DNA from: Saccoglossus kowalevskii
Taxonomy: Eukaryota > Hemichordata > Enteropneusta > Harrimaniidae
NCBI RefSeq assembly: GCF_000003605.2
Contig: NW_003128370.1
Location: 300,104 to 316,846, forward strand
Direction: 5' to 3'
Length of the DNA stretch: 16,743 bases
Positions within the stretch are counted from its first letter, which is position 1; each line of letters begins with the position of its first letter. Below, in pieces: positions 6,658 through 16,743 of this stretch. Both the position numbers and the translations under genes were made by a program. The notes under the pieces were generated by a model. The model worked only from the letters and a program-made list of their open reading frames with translations, searched no databases and was not told the origin of the DNA.

Positions 6658-9600
6658 CTGTTGAAATAACACAAAACAAAAAAAAAACAAACATGTGAAT
6701 CACAGTATCAACATAAAACAAAATTTACTAAAACTACGCAATTAATGTTATAAAACAAATACCTAATTTACATTAAGCGTAAAATATATTAGTTTATGAC
6801 GTCATCAGAAGTGCAAACGTCTTTGTGATTTGCGCAAAATGAATGATGGTCGTAAATGTTTCAAGTGACTGCAGAATGACCCTAGGTCTTAGCCAATCAG
6901 TGAGGCGTATCCACACACTGACAACGACATATGCAGATGATTTGTGAGTGGGGTTGTAGCTAGCAGTACGTTCACGCGCGTTCTATAACGAGATGTTCTG
7001 AATTAAGTGAATTTAAAGTATACTTCACGTATCTTGCGTTTTTATGTCAGTGACACAAGGCCTAGCAAATAAAGTAGTGCAATATGTCCATTTTTTGCGG
7101 CGCTTAAATAATTGACGTGTATGAACAGGCATGCGTTTCTTATATCATACATTTTTTATTTTTTGTCGGTAATTGCAAACGAATATACTAGGTTGTAAGA
7201 CCATAGTACGTAGTTCTGAATCGTCTTATTTCATCTGCACTTAACAAGTCCTGACCCTGTGACCACACTTAAGCTAAGCGGTTCTCTCAATTCATTCATG
7301 TGCCCCCTAGTCATACAAATTCATGCGTTTGCTAAGACTGAGAGCATTATTTCCCCCACTAAAGCTCGTACAGTCGTTTTGTGCAGGTCGACGTCTACAA
7401 TTTATCAGTCCAACCTTCCGCCTCTAGCCACGACGCTCCTTCGAGGAATTTACCTGGCAATTAGCCGTAGAGTGTACAAAGGTATATGTCATCAGTGAGC
7501 CAAGTCACATTTAATCCACGGTAAAACATTATTAATATTAGTAGGAACATCGTGTATGAAGAACAATACAAACAAAATTCACAGCTCTAGTTCACAGTTC
7601 TTTATCCAAATCAATCGCGGTTTCAACGTCAAAGAAATGTTGAATGAACAATGAGGCTTCGTTTATAATGAAATTCGATACGGCATACTTACCCACATGG
7701 GCCTCGTAAAACACCTCAGGGCATTTTTTTTTCTGAAATTGACGGTGCCTTTACTCCAGTTTAATTGGCTCTAGATATTGTACCACAGCCAAGGATGTTG
7801 CTGATGCTTAGACAATGGCCGATTCAAATGTGTATTGATGGTCCGGAAGAAAGAGAAAAGAGGCCCGTAGCGAGGATTTACATTTGTATTCTTATAGCGG
7901 GGGGGGGGGATAATCGATGTCGTTTTTTTTAGCGCGGCGCGAAAATAAAAGAAACGAATGTGTTTCTAGGTGGCTCGCCTACCAAATATCATCACGGGGT
8001 AGCCACGTCGCTGGAGCTACAAGAGTGTAATGATAACAATATATTTTGAGCGTACAGGCATGTTCGTGTGGCGTCCTCCCTGAATCAGATTCTCACGCAA
8101 ACGTTTTCAAAGCAACCGTATTACCGATGTGTTCGCTTACCTGTAATGGACGGCGAAGAAATTACACACATTGGTCAAAATAATGATACCTATTTGTGAA
8201 GACAGTTTGACGGAGTGACGTGGGTGACACTGGACGAGAGATGTCAGACAGCGCAATTGCGCCCCATTTCTCCTGGCATCCCGATCCTAACTGGTCTAAG
8301 GGTTCATAATGGCATACACGATTTTAAATTTAGGTTATACGCCAAAGAAGGTAGTAAACAGAACCGGGAGGTCACCTTTCGATATTTTCGGTTTTTAGTC
8401 TAAAATTGGAACCAGGAGGACCAATCTCCATATGCTTAGTCATCCGTGATGATCGTCTTGAGGAAAAAATAAATGTGACAATTTCGCTGGGAGGGGGTAC
8501 TTAGTATATTCCAGCACAAACAAAAACGATGTCGTTATGGTGATTTTTTACTTTTAGGTTAATCTGTCATTCTCGGCTCCGTGAATTATAATTTAACATC
8601 CTGAATGAACTACTATAGTAAACATTTTTTTTTTCAATTATCTCATCTTGAGTAATTGGCGTGCAATAAGGTTTTGGTTACCACTGCCACGTACACATAT
8701 ATATTCTTGCGTGGCGTGCGTTCAATTTTAATATCTATTCATTACCATTTTGGACTCGACTACTATTGATAGGGGTGGAAGCTTCTTTATTATGAACATG
8801 TGTTATTATGGAATCATATTGAATGATGGGTGCGTGTGGTCACGTGATATCAATATTATAAAACACGTTATTATAGTAAAAGTGAATTTCGTATCGCAAT
8901 TTTTGACGAGGAGTCCATTACTGGTGTAGCTTATACGAGTTTAATCGTGTACAGTATCAGGGCTAAATAAAATGCTACAGAATAAACCGCCACCGTAACA
9001 CTATGGTAATGAACAGCAGTGATGTCACGCAAAGCTATAAAAAAGCATATAATTTTTGTTAACGTGTTTCATTTATATAATGCTGCTGATGCCTGTCAGC
9101 TGTGTGCCCAGTTATAACACGTTGTATCTGTGCTAGTCATTTATCCCCCCCGGACTTTGATTCAATCAGTGGAGAAGAAGACACTGCCTTTTGAATTGAC
9201 GCGTTGTTTATGTGCATGCAGGCTTTCCTCTGTGAGCATAGTACACGCCTGATTACACAGTAATGAAGTCCTACTTATGTGGGGCTTTCATTTATATTGC
9301 GTTCACCATGCTGCTTGCAAATATGAGCCTTGTCATTGTCGTGAGATAAACACACACGATTGTCACCGGTCTGACGCATAAGTGGTACTATTAAGTGCCC
9401 CTATCCATCGACAGGTACAGAGTTGTGTCATAATGAAGTTGAGATGTCAGGGTCGGCACGGCTGCACCCAGTTCCAATTAGCTCTACAATCATCCGTGGG
9501 TGTGAGAGACAGGATGGTTCTATGCCACATTGGTATACACGACAATGCGACTCTGGAGAACATTAATTTACGTTTACGGTCAGAAAAGTTGCATGGTTTT

Positions 9601-9902
9601 CAGGACTGGACGCGCTGAGTTGGTTGAGACACTGTTTTCACTTTAGTCTCTCCCTAGGGACTGTGTTAAAATTTAAATCCTAAAAGACTATTGTGTAAAG
9701 TGAAATTATGCACAAAACATTCAAAAAACGTGCTCCTTAGAAATTGAAATAATAGATTAGCGATACTATTCGATCGTTCAGTACACGTACGTCATCGTGA
9801 CTCACGCCTTTGATTCCGAATAGAGAAGACCTTTACCCCTTTCTCCTGTCACTCATTCGTTTCTTCACGACTGTTTTTCAATCATTACCCAACCAAAACT
9901 AG
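6658..9902. other. Gene-free stretch, probably 5' intron and upstream region of the GT31 gene
   Basis: Nothing coding can be assigned here. A perfect CRE palindrome tgacgtca lies at 6797-6804. Candidate minus-strand donors for the GT31 5' UTR exon lie at 7692 and 8140. A run of about ten G starts near 7899, followed by a T-run at about 7923-7930. ORFs of 60-80 codons at 7259-7498, 8215-8403 and 9382-9618 have no recognisable domain and no convincing splice context. Confidence 0.5.
6797..6804. promoter_or_regulatory. CRE palindrome tgacgtca
   Basis: This is a perfect CREB/ATF consensus octamer about 140 bp upstream of the GT31 splice acceptor, inside the presumed 5' intron. Regulatory use is inferred from consensus only. 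Another copy lies inside the GT31 coding sequence near 5708, which shows the motif also turns up where regulation is not expected. Confidence 0.25.
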
Positions 9903-10085
9903 TAATGTACCAGTGGCGGATCCAGAGGGGGGGGGGCAAGGGGGCCATGGCCCCCTCCAAACGCATGAAAATGCATCTGGATTACGCATAGCATCGTCCG
10001 AATCGCACGGTCCCGTGTATTCGACCTATAGGCCTGGACCCCCCCCCCCCCAATACATTTTGCTGGATCCTCTCATGTAATGTAC
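9903..10085. mobile_element. hAT-type non-autonomous element (MITE), 167 bp with 8-bp TSD
   Basis: The element spans 9911-10077 and is flanked by identical taatgtac direct repeats at 9903-9910 and 10078-10085. The left end reads cagtggcggatccag. The right end, reverse-complemented, reads catgagaggatccag, so the inner eight bases ggatccag and the outer CA are shared while the bases between have diverged. A G10 run (9927-9936) faces a C13 run (10039-10051), and an 18-bp perfect palindrome with core gggggccatggccccc lies at 9939-9956. An 8-bp TSD and CA..TG ends fit the hAT superfamily. There is no transposase, so it would have been mobilised in trans. Confidence 0.8.
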
Positions 10086-10330
10086 TTTGTTATGATGTTT
10101 GATTCCACTTACGTCGGGTGGCGGGGATGATAATGAGCTTCAGCTCGATCTGGAAAAAATTGAATAAATGTTATACTTGGGGGAATTACTCGTGCAGTGG
10201 TGCAACATGGTTTTAAGTGTGTCTACTAACTGTAAGCTTATTATGCTAATGGTGCATGTGATAGCAGACTTGTCGAAACAATGCATCCTTACAAATCTTT
10301 TCGGAGCTCTGCCAGTGTGACTGACTCCAG

Positions 10331-10597
10331 AATGGGCGAGATGCTGAATTGTTCGAGTTACGGACATCGAGTTTACGAACACCGAGTTGCGAAAACATCG
10401 AGTTTTCGAAACCACGCCTACTTTTGCGAAACCATGCTCAAATAGTAACTCGATGTTCAATTAACAGTTAACCGAACTTCAAGTTACGGCCAACATAAAA
10501 AGTTAAACAAAACAAAAAATCTATGTGGTCATTGTTGTAACTCGATGTTTTCGTAACTCGATGTTCGTAACTCGAACAACTCGGCATCTCGAATGGG
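10331..10597. mobile_element. Fold-back inverted-repeat element, about 255 bp
   Basis: The element (10337-10591) has long imperfect terminal inverted repeats. The left arm starts cgagatgctgaattgttcga, and the right arm, reverse-complemented, starts cgagatgccgagttgttcga. The match continues through gttacgaacatcgagtt-type sequence for roughly 50-60 bp. Both flanks carry aatggg (10331-10336 and 10592-10597), a possible 6-bp target duplication; a longer duplication is also arguable, because the shared flank reads gaatgggcg with one extra base on the right. Within the arms, units of the form gagttacgaacatc recur in tandem. It has no coding capacity and its superfamily is not assigned. Confidence 0.72.
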
Positions 10598-11736
10598 CGG
10601 ACACTTCATTGGTGTGGGGTGTAGGATATAATTAAATGCAACGACGAAATAAACGGTCCGATAAGATTCTTTGCACAAGTTGTCTTAGGGCAGTTGTTTT
10701 CAAACTCAATTGCTGTATTTCAGCTTTCTGAAAACATATACATTGCCATCATAACTGCATGCTTAGTATCTGGCGAGGAAAGTCCTAATCTCAATTAAAC
10801 TATAACTCTCGCTGCCTTAAATAATTTTAAATAAATAAATAAACGTGTTAAATTTACAATACCAAACCTAAAAGTCATTGTGTTCAAAGAAGCATGTATA
10901 TGCAGTGTCCCCTATGACTGTAGTATACATCTAATTTCCTACTATAGCGGTACCCGGTACCTTCATTTCCACAAATTAATACCGAATTTATCAACATTAT
11001 ATTTCGTTACCTCATATTATGTATTTATACATTTTATTATGTTTATCAATCGTGTGTTTGGAAAACTAACTAACTGCAGCAAGGCCGCCATAGTTTGGTA
11101 ATTGAGGCAATACTCACTGGCAACAAGTTGCCATTGAAAAGCCGTATTATTATTAATCTATCGAAGCAGTACGGAACTCGGTCGCAGGTCTCAGACAAAT
11201 TATAACTCAAAAAATATTGAATTCAACAAACCTGGACTGTGGTAAATCGGCGTGTCACTCGCTGAAATCCATCAGACTGGCCGAGTCGAGGCAGCTATAT
11301 CTCGTACTACGTTCAATGCGATCACGTGACTTATGCCAGTTCACCACATAAAAGATCTAGGAAATCAACATCGTTTTCTTTATCATCGCCTTTTGGAACA
11401 GGGCGTCCATAGTCCTGTAACTAGGGTATAGTTAGTTCAGGTCTATTGTAGGGAAATTATAAACAAAATTATGGTTATGTAAACCAATGCTATTGAGCGT
11501 GTGGCTATGCAAATACCATATATTAAATACCAATATTTGAGCAGGTCTACTAGACGAAATGTTTGTTTTCTCAGGTCAAAATGTCTAACCAGCGTAATGT
11601 GACAGTTCCCTTTTGAATGTGAGCCATCATTTGTTGAGATGGAGTAGGACCTTAAGTAAAAACATAATATGATTCAGACATGTTTTGATAACACTTTTAC
11701 GGTGGCACACAAGTGACAGTACATGTTTAGTTAATT
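10598..11736. other. Gene-free stretch
   Basis: It is AT-rich with a short aaataaataaataaac microsatellite near 10828-10845 and a ggtacc-c-ggtacc duplication near 10949-10961. The ORF at 10880-11101 shows no domain, only aromatic and hydrophobic residues expected from A/T-rich sequence. I see no RNA gene here. Confidence 0.45.
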
Positions 11737-12000
11737 GCGACAAGACTCTATAAACTTGTGGCAAAACGGCAAAATTTGATGGCATAAACTTCTATTATTT
11801 CGCAGCAAAGCTATATTATTCCACAGCAAGACTCCATAATTTCACGACAACATTGTAGAATAAGGCAGCATAACCATATTATTTCACTGCAAAACTGCAT
11901 AATTTTACGGCAAAACTGTCATTTCACGACAAAACTCTAACACTTCGCGGCAAAACTAATTATAGTATGACAAAACTCTCCGTTTCTCGCGGCAGAAGTT
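11737..12000. repeat. Degenerate ~21-bp minisatellite, about 12-13 units
   Basis: Successive units share the core ggcaaaactctataatttc with many substitutions and small indels, for example cgcagcaaagctatattatt, cacagcaagactccataatt, cactgcaaaactgcataatt and cacgacaaaactctaacact. Most units are 20-22 bp; one is shortened to about 17 bp. The repeats abut without unique spacers, so this is a tandem array and not a CRISPR. A short open frame crosses the last units but does not extend through the array, so a protein repeat is not supported. Confidence 0.8.
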
Positions 12001-13200
12001 GGCAATGTTTCCCATAATTCCCCCTTTACGAAGACTGCCCATACTGAGTACAGATTCAACACATGTAGTCGAATCAGTGCCCGGGAGTCAGTGTGTACTG
12101 AATGTGCAAGCATCGTCCGAATCGCGCGTATCACGAGCTCGATGTAAATGTACTCTCCCGCGAACCCGTGCGGGATTGCACTGATAAGTCCCGTATTTTA
12201 CCCCAGTAAAATCCTTAGATCTGATTGGAGGCGCCTCTAAAGCATGCGCCCAATCAAGGTAGGCGTAACATGTGACAACTACTAGTATGTTTCTTCAGTA
12301 AAGTGGAAAGTGGGGAAACAAATTAATGAAATGAATTGATCCAATCAGCATGAGTTTTAGCCCTCATGTATCAGAGAGTAAAATGTCAGCTAAATCTTTG
12401 GCAAGGAAGAAAACTTTTACTGTACAATTTTGCCCGTGATGCAGATTTAATAAGCATTTTACTGGTATTGACAAGTATTGCCAGAGAGGGCGCACTTACA
12501 TGCGCGTTGGCTGTATACCATCTGCCAAGGTGTAGTGTGGAGGCGATGGCCGCATAAATGAACCTTGGACAGCGAAGATGATGTGCAAGCACAATGCCGA
12601 ATTTACAACATTTCTTCGGCATCAAGAGGGATAAGAGTATACTACAGAGTTAGTGGTCGGGCATTTTTCTTGTACATATGACGATCCCGCCCGTGGACCG
12701 AAGGGTGAACGTCGTACCGACTAGTACCGGGTTCATGCGATGTAGGGGTAGACCATTAGCAATATATCTGGGTGGGCGATGGCAGTAAAACTATGGAAAA
12801 TATTTTTCTTCACTTAGATTTGTACTATTTTTTGTGCTATGATGAATGAGATGTTTTCATATTCACTGTGTTTTATATTTCACCCAATTTTTAAGTCGAT
12901 ATATTGTTATCGCTCCGACGCCTGCTCTAAAAATGTACAACATAGAATAGCCATAATATTGAACGGAAGATAAATTTCCCAGTGTTTCGCAGTATTGCGG
13001 GAAAGTGCTGTCTTCGCGTGATGGGAGCAACCAAAAATGGGTTGGCTTGAAATGCTTTGAGTTGACGTCACGGTGATTCTTGATAAAAAGGCGAGAGTCG
13101 GATTTTGGTTGCCAATTCTAGGCTGAATTGGGTCCGACTCAGACAGCACGCAATCTTGGTGTAGGTCATATTATCTACTTTCCATCATAAATTTCGATTT
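12001..13200. other. Gene-free stretch
   Basis: Overlapping ORFs on both strands (around 12.0-12.6 kb and 12.9-13.15 kb) lack domains and mutually shadow one another. The stretch contains gcatcgtccgaatcgc (12110-12125), shared exactly with the hAT MITE, and ccagagagggcgcac (12481-12495), a CTCF-like string. No RNA gene is recognised. Confidence 0.45.
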
Positions 13201-13272
13201 CACATCATGTAGTATAGTATAATTTTCAGCTGATTTCTTCCAAAGTTTGTATGTGTATGTTTTTGATTGTGA

Positions 13273-13482
13273 TTGAGTTTCAAGTTAGTGAAATCTTCGT
13301 TTGACATTGTCATCGGAGTGCACGGCGGGAAAATATCGCCCACATTAGCAAAGGTAATGAGAAAATACGTAGATAATATCCATGCGGCCAAGGTATCCTT
13401 AACGTTTCTCTTTAGAGATCAAGTCGATTTTGAATTACTCGATGTGACGTCAGAGTTCTCTAGTATTTCCAAGAGTGTGTAG
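13273..13482 (+). other. Unassigned ORF, possible exon
   Basis: An open frame of 69 codons with protein-like composition (..SSFDIVIGVHGGKISPTLAK..MRKYVDNIH..). It begins directly after an in-frame TGA and has a plausible internal donor, gcaaag|gtaatg, near 13351. A pyrimidine-rich acceptor would be expected upstream but only weak ones are seen (for example ttttcag near 13222-13228). I do not recognise a family. It could equally be a chance ORF. Confidence 0.15.
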
Positions 13483-13867
13483 ATGTGATAACTTTTAACA
13501 TCTACAAAATAATATAATTGCAAACAATTTAGAAAAACATATTTGAAATGTTTTGTAACGTGTATTGTTTTGTAGCTTACATTTAGTTTTCTCCGTCTGT
13601 ATTTGTTTATTTTCGTAAGTAATATATAAAATTCAATGACGTTAAACATTTAATAACAATCCGGTCCAGCTGTCGTTTCAAAACAATCTATTCATTGCTA
13701 TGAACGACGAAGCGACTGGTAATATCTCAAAATGTTTACTACAGAGGTAAACACAGTTACAAATAAAACCAGGTGATATTGCATTTCAAAGTAGAATAAT
13801 AAAACACTCAGTTTTGGTCCGACATAAAAGGAAAAAAAATCGGCATATACATTAAAAGCACGGTCTT

Positions 13868-14068
13868 ATGAACCACTATGGAGTGTGCTTTGTGAATCTG
13901 CTGGAGAAGAAGTGCTACATTTGGCGTCTTTTACATATGGCTCTAAATGACACTTTTTTCAGTGAAGCTCAGCGGTTGGACGCCGTCATAGCGCCATTAA
14001 CGCTGATATTGCAAGAATATACTGACAATATGAATGGGTCGGTGGTTGCCAACATTTGTATAGCCTAA
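13868..14068 (+). other. Unassigned ORF, possible exon
   Basis: A 66-codon frame starting ATG (MNHYGVCFVNLLEKKC..) contains a good internal acceptor, acttttttcag, near 13952-13962, after which the frame reads on (EAQRLDAVIAPLTLIL..) to TAA. It would be compatible with a last exon on the plus strand, but there is no recognisable family and no clear partner exon. Chance is not excluded. Confidence 0.15.
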
Positions 14069-14069
14069 A

Positions 14070-15377
14070 GTTACACAAAGTTTCATTTTGTATATTAAAG
14101 AACAAAAAAGGCGGTTCAAAAAGTGATTAAAATCAGTAAGTGTGTCGGACGGCGAAGGGAAGCATATATGTTGTGATAATTCAGTGAAAAAAGTATGTAC
14201 AATGCCAGAACACCCGAATTAAGCTACACAACAACGCCATCAACGACGAAATATACTGTATAATAATTGGTCAATATACAGTATTTTGACACCACCACCC
14301 CGCTTTAAAAGCGCCACATACGACTAAAGTTCAATTTACTAACTAGGTCGCAGTTCAAATTACTCGTTAAACTAAAAATATTGAGTTTCTCAGTCGGTGT
14401 TACATTATACTGATCAATTTAATGTGGAATTATTTACGACATCTTAGCTAAATCGTGTTAATGTGTCATGGAGGTTTTTGACATTTCTGATTGTGTACGA
14501 ACACAGTGGTGGACGATCAATGTAATGTGCCGAGCTCCCGCATTTCCGCTCTTCGAAAGAAGGTGTGTAACAAATCCATAAAACCTTTACATAATGAAAC
14601 CCCTCCGTAACGTTGGTCCAGCCCTAAAATATTGACCGAAATGTATCACATCCGTTTTTTTATTTATTAAAATGTAAATGATAATGAATTACACTCGGTG
14701 GTCGCGGACGATTCATCAATTATTGAAATAAAGCAAAATTGACTACTTTTATATATATTATGGCGTCATAGAGTAACACAATGGAATTATGGGATAAGTC
14801 CATCGTCGCATCCAAACCGTAGTTCCTCGACCACCAGTGTAAATAAACACGGATGGAGGTATGCATAATTAACGCAAATCTAAGTGAAACTATGGCAACA
14901 TGGCCATCTCGGATAATAATAATTAATAATTCAGGCACTGGTTTTCACACTGGAAAAATGCACTGCGATGAGCCTGGGCGTCGGTAGATTACTTTATGCA
15001 AATGAATAGATAATATATTATTTCATTAATGAATAAATTATTTAATTAAATGTGAAAGTGAGACAAATAAATCAAATAACAAATAGTCCCAGTACGTTTG
15101 ACACAATATTAATTCACCCCAGTCGTCACTACAAGTAGAATCGCCCAATTCCTACTACCAAAAGTGGGTAAATTGATGGTGGAGGTAACTATAAAAACGA
15201 AGAATATATTACTTCAACTTGACCCACATTGGAATTTGATTTTGTGTCCATTGCTGCATTGACTCCAATTCTAGAGTACGAAACGGTTATCCGTCACGGT
15301 TCCCTCCGATATAAACAATGGAATCGTCCACTCAGCTGAAAACCTGTGTAGCGTGGCTTAATTGAGAACGGGGTTAA
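14070..15377. other. Gene-free stretch
   Basis: It is strongly AT-rich, notably at 15000-15080. The minus-strand ORF at 14720-14938 has no domain and no splice context. I see no repeats with clear boundaries and no RNA gene. Confidence 0.45.
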
Positions 15378-15574
15378 AGGTTGAACATTAGCTGCCATAT
15401 CGACGCAGATATTAGTGGAAGCGAATGGATGTACACATGCATTCGGAAAACGGGCGCCGATGTGAAATCAACAACGCTGTCTTGTTTTATATTACGGCAA
15501 ATTCAGAATGAGCTGTGGGTATCCGTCTTTGGTAGTACTGTCGGTTTTCTTATTATTCTGCTTGTTCATAAACG
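15378..15574 (+). other. Exon-like ORF with a transmembrane segment and a strong donor
   Basis: An open frame bounded on the left by TAA (15375-15377) encodes a Cys-containing segment (ISCHIDADISG.., three Cys) followed by a hydrophobic helix (LWVSVFGSTVGFLIILLV). It reaches the consensus donor aaacg|gtaagt, with GT at 15575. The last split codon is CG-N, which encodes Arg whatever follows. The 5' boundary is unclear because no good polypyrimidine acceptor precedes it; an internal ATG at 15428 could make it a first exon. No family is recognised. Confidence 0.2.
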
Positions 15575-15579
15575 GTAAG

Positions 15580-16743
15580 TACCATTAGTTAATCAACTAG
15601 TAAAAGATGTTGGCATAATTTCTCACGGTAGTACATGCTACCGAGTATGATACTTGGCATAACCCACACGCAGTTGTTCACTATGTTTAGGAACGCATAT
15701 AATTATTTATAATAAATATAGTAAACTAGTACAGATGGCAATGTAGATCCCAGAACATTAGACCGTAACTTTGTACGGAAATAGAATTAATTAAGTTATA
15801 TACCTAATTATGCAGACGGATGGTATTCGATTTCACTTTCGGTAGTCACTGTCGTTTTCACTTCACATTACCGGGTCGAACTCGATGCTACACTGGTAGT
15901 TGAGTTCCCGAGCTGGATTTCCCATAATATGTTTGGGATATTGACACCAGGGTGCGTCCATTTTAAGTACCCTGAAAGTGTTTGTGCTTATGCTCCATGC
16001 ACTCATGGAGTGTTTTGTCTCGTTTTATGTGTAAATAAACCGAAAAGGAATGTTGGCATTCCCAGTGACCCGGCTAACCCTCATGGAAGCCCGCATACCT
16101 AAAGTGGGAGCTCGGTCCCGATTTCCCATCTACCACACTTGAAACGCAACGAGTGTTCAACAATATATTAATTATAGTTTTGCGACGTGTTTGATGTTGT
16201 GAGATGTAATCGATACACTCAAGAATAATTCTCTTAATGGATATTGATTTTTAACCTATTTGTTTGAAATGACTTGGTATTGGTGTTACGGTAGTAAACT
16301 CGTCGCGAAAGCCTCCAATGATGAAAGTGCGCATTGGCGAAATGTAAATGGCGAATTATGGCTGTCGAGACGCGTTGTAAAATAAGTCTTCGGAGAGAAT
16401 AATGTTTTATCGAATCTTTCCTGTCGTTTCATATACATTGGCTATCGAACCGTCAGCATTCAATTGTTTATATGTGTACAATACTCTTTGCTGTCATTTC
16501 TGGTAAAATGTGAGATCAATACGACGTGATTATTTAATTTTAATGCGGCGCGTCGAGTTTGATATAAGTCCAATACGACGTGTATAGCTGAATGCATTGT
16601 TTGTTATACAAGAAATTAGAACACGCGATGACCAACAACTGGGAACTATCGAAATCACATTGTCACGCAACGTTTTTAACTGCCTGTAGTTTCTTATATA
16701 ATTTGCAGTTATTTAACAAAGTCTACGTTTGGTAATTATTAAC
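15580..16743. other. Gene-free right end
   Basis: No exon following the 15.4-kb donor is identifiable. It contains a cluster of short hairpins at 15948-16062 and an AATAAA hexamer at 16034-16039. The remaining sequence is AT-rich with no recognised element. Confidence 0.4.
15948..16062. repeat. Cluster of three short hairpins
   Basis: The stems are cagggt/accctg (15948-15953 and 15969-15974), ctccatg/catggag (15993-15999 and 16004-16010, 4-nt loop) and ggaatg/cattcc (16047-16052 and 16057-16062, loop ttgg). An AATAAA lies between the second and third. Each is short enough to arise by chance; their closeness is the only reason to list them. Confidence 0.3.

Noticed and set aside
7259-7498. 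Plus-strand 79-codon ORF, and similar ones at 8215-8403 and 9382-9618
   Set aside because: No recognisable family, no convincing splice sites and unremarkable length for chance ORFs.
11737-12000. CRISPR-like array
   Set aside because: Units are tandem and diverged without unique spacers, in a eukaryotic context.
11937-12625. Opposed ORFs of 60-80 codons on both strands
   Set aside because: They overlap each other and the minisatellite end, with no domain signature.
1-16743. tRNA or rRNA genes
   Set aside because: No tRNA T-arm-like string within a cloverleaf layout and no rRNA-like sequence was recognised by eye. A covariance-model scan (tRNAscan-SE, Infernal) would be decisive and could not be run.

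Overview
The window looks like animal nuclear DNA: AT-rich, with spliced exons bounded by canonical GT/AG sites, AATAAA poly(A) hexamers, non-autonomous DNA transposons and long non-coding stretches. The two recognisable genes are a Ly6/uPAR (LU) GPI-anchored protein and a tandem-domain GT31 beta-1,3-glycosyltransferase. Together with the repeat style they would fit an invertebrate deuterostome (hemichordate, amphioxus or echinoderm), but this is an impression and not a demonstrated assignment.

Layout. Positions 1-640 hold a short degenerate 15-bp tandem repeat and no gene. Positions 652-1872 (+) hold the last two coding exons of a three-finger LU protein; its signal-peptide exon is not convincingly present and probably lies off the left edge. 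Its 853-bp intron carries a pair of palindromes around a small stem. Positions 2945-3010 carry poly(A) hexamers on both strands, where the LU gene and the next gene converge tail to tail. Positions 6577-3680 (-) form one uninterrupted 965-codon reading frame: a type II membrane protein with three GT31 domains in a row. The first two keep the metal-binding DDD motif and the (E/D)D-x-Y-x-G motif; the third has lost both and looks like a pseudo-enzyme domain. A strong splice acceptor 80 nt upstream of its ATG implies a 5' UTR intron.

From about 6.7 kb to the right end no gene can be assigned. This part holds a 167-bp hAT-type MITE with a perfect 8-bp target duplication (9911-10077), a 255-bp fold-back element whose inverted arms are built from short tandem units (10337-10591), a degenerate 21-bp minisatellite (11737-12000), a few exon-like ORFs at 13.3-14.1 and 15.4 kb without recognisable families, and a cluster of short hairpins near 16.0 kb.

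The LU protein and the glycosyltransferase both belong to the secretory pathway (cell surface and Golgi), but nothing in the sequence links their functions. The strongest candidate for something unusual is the triple-GT31 protein with two apparently active domains and one degenerate domain.
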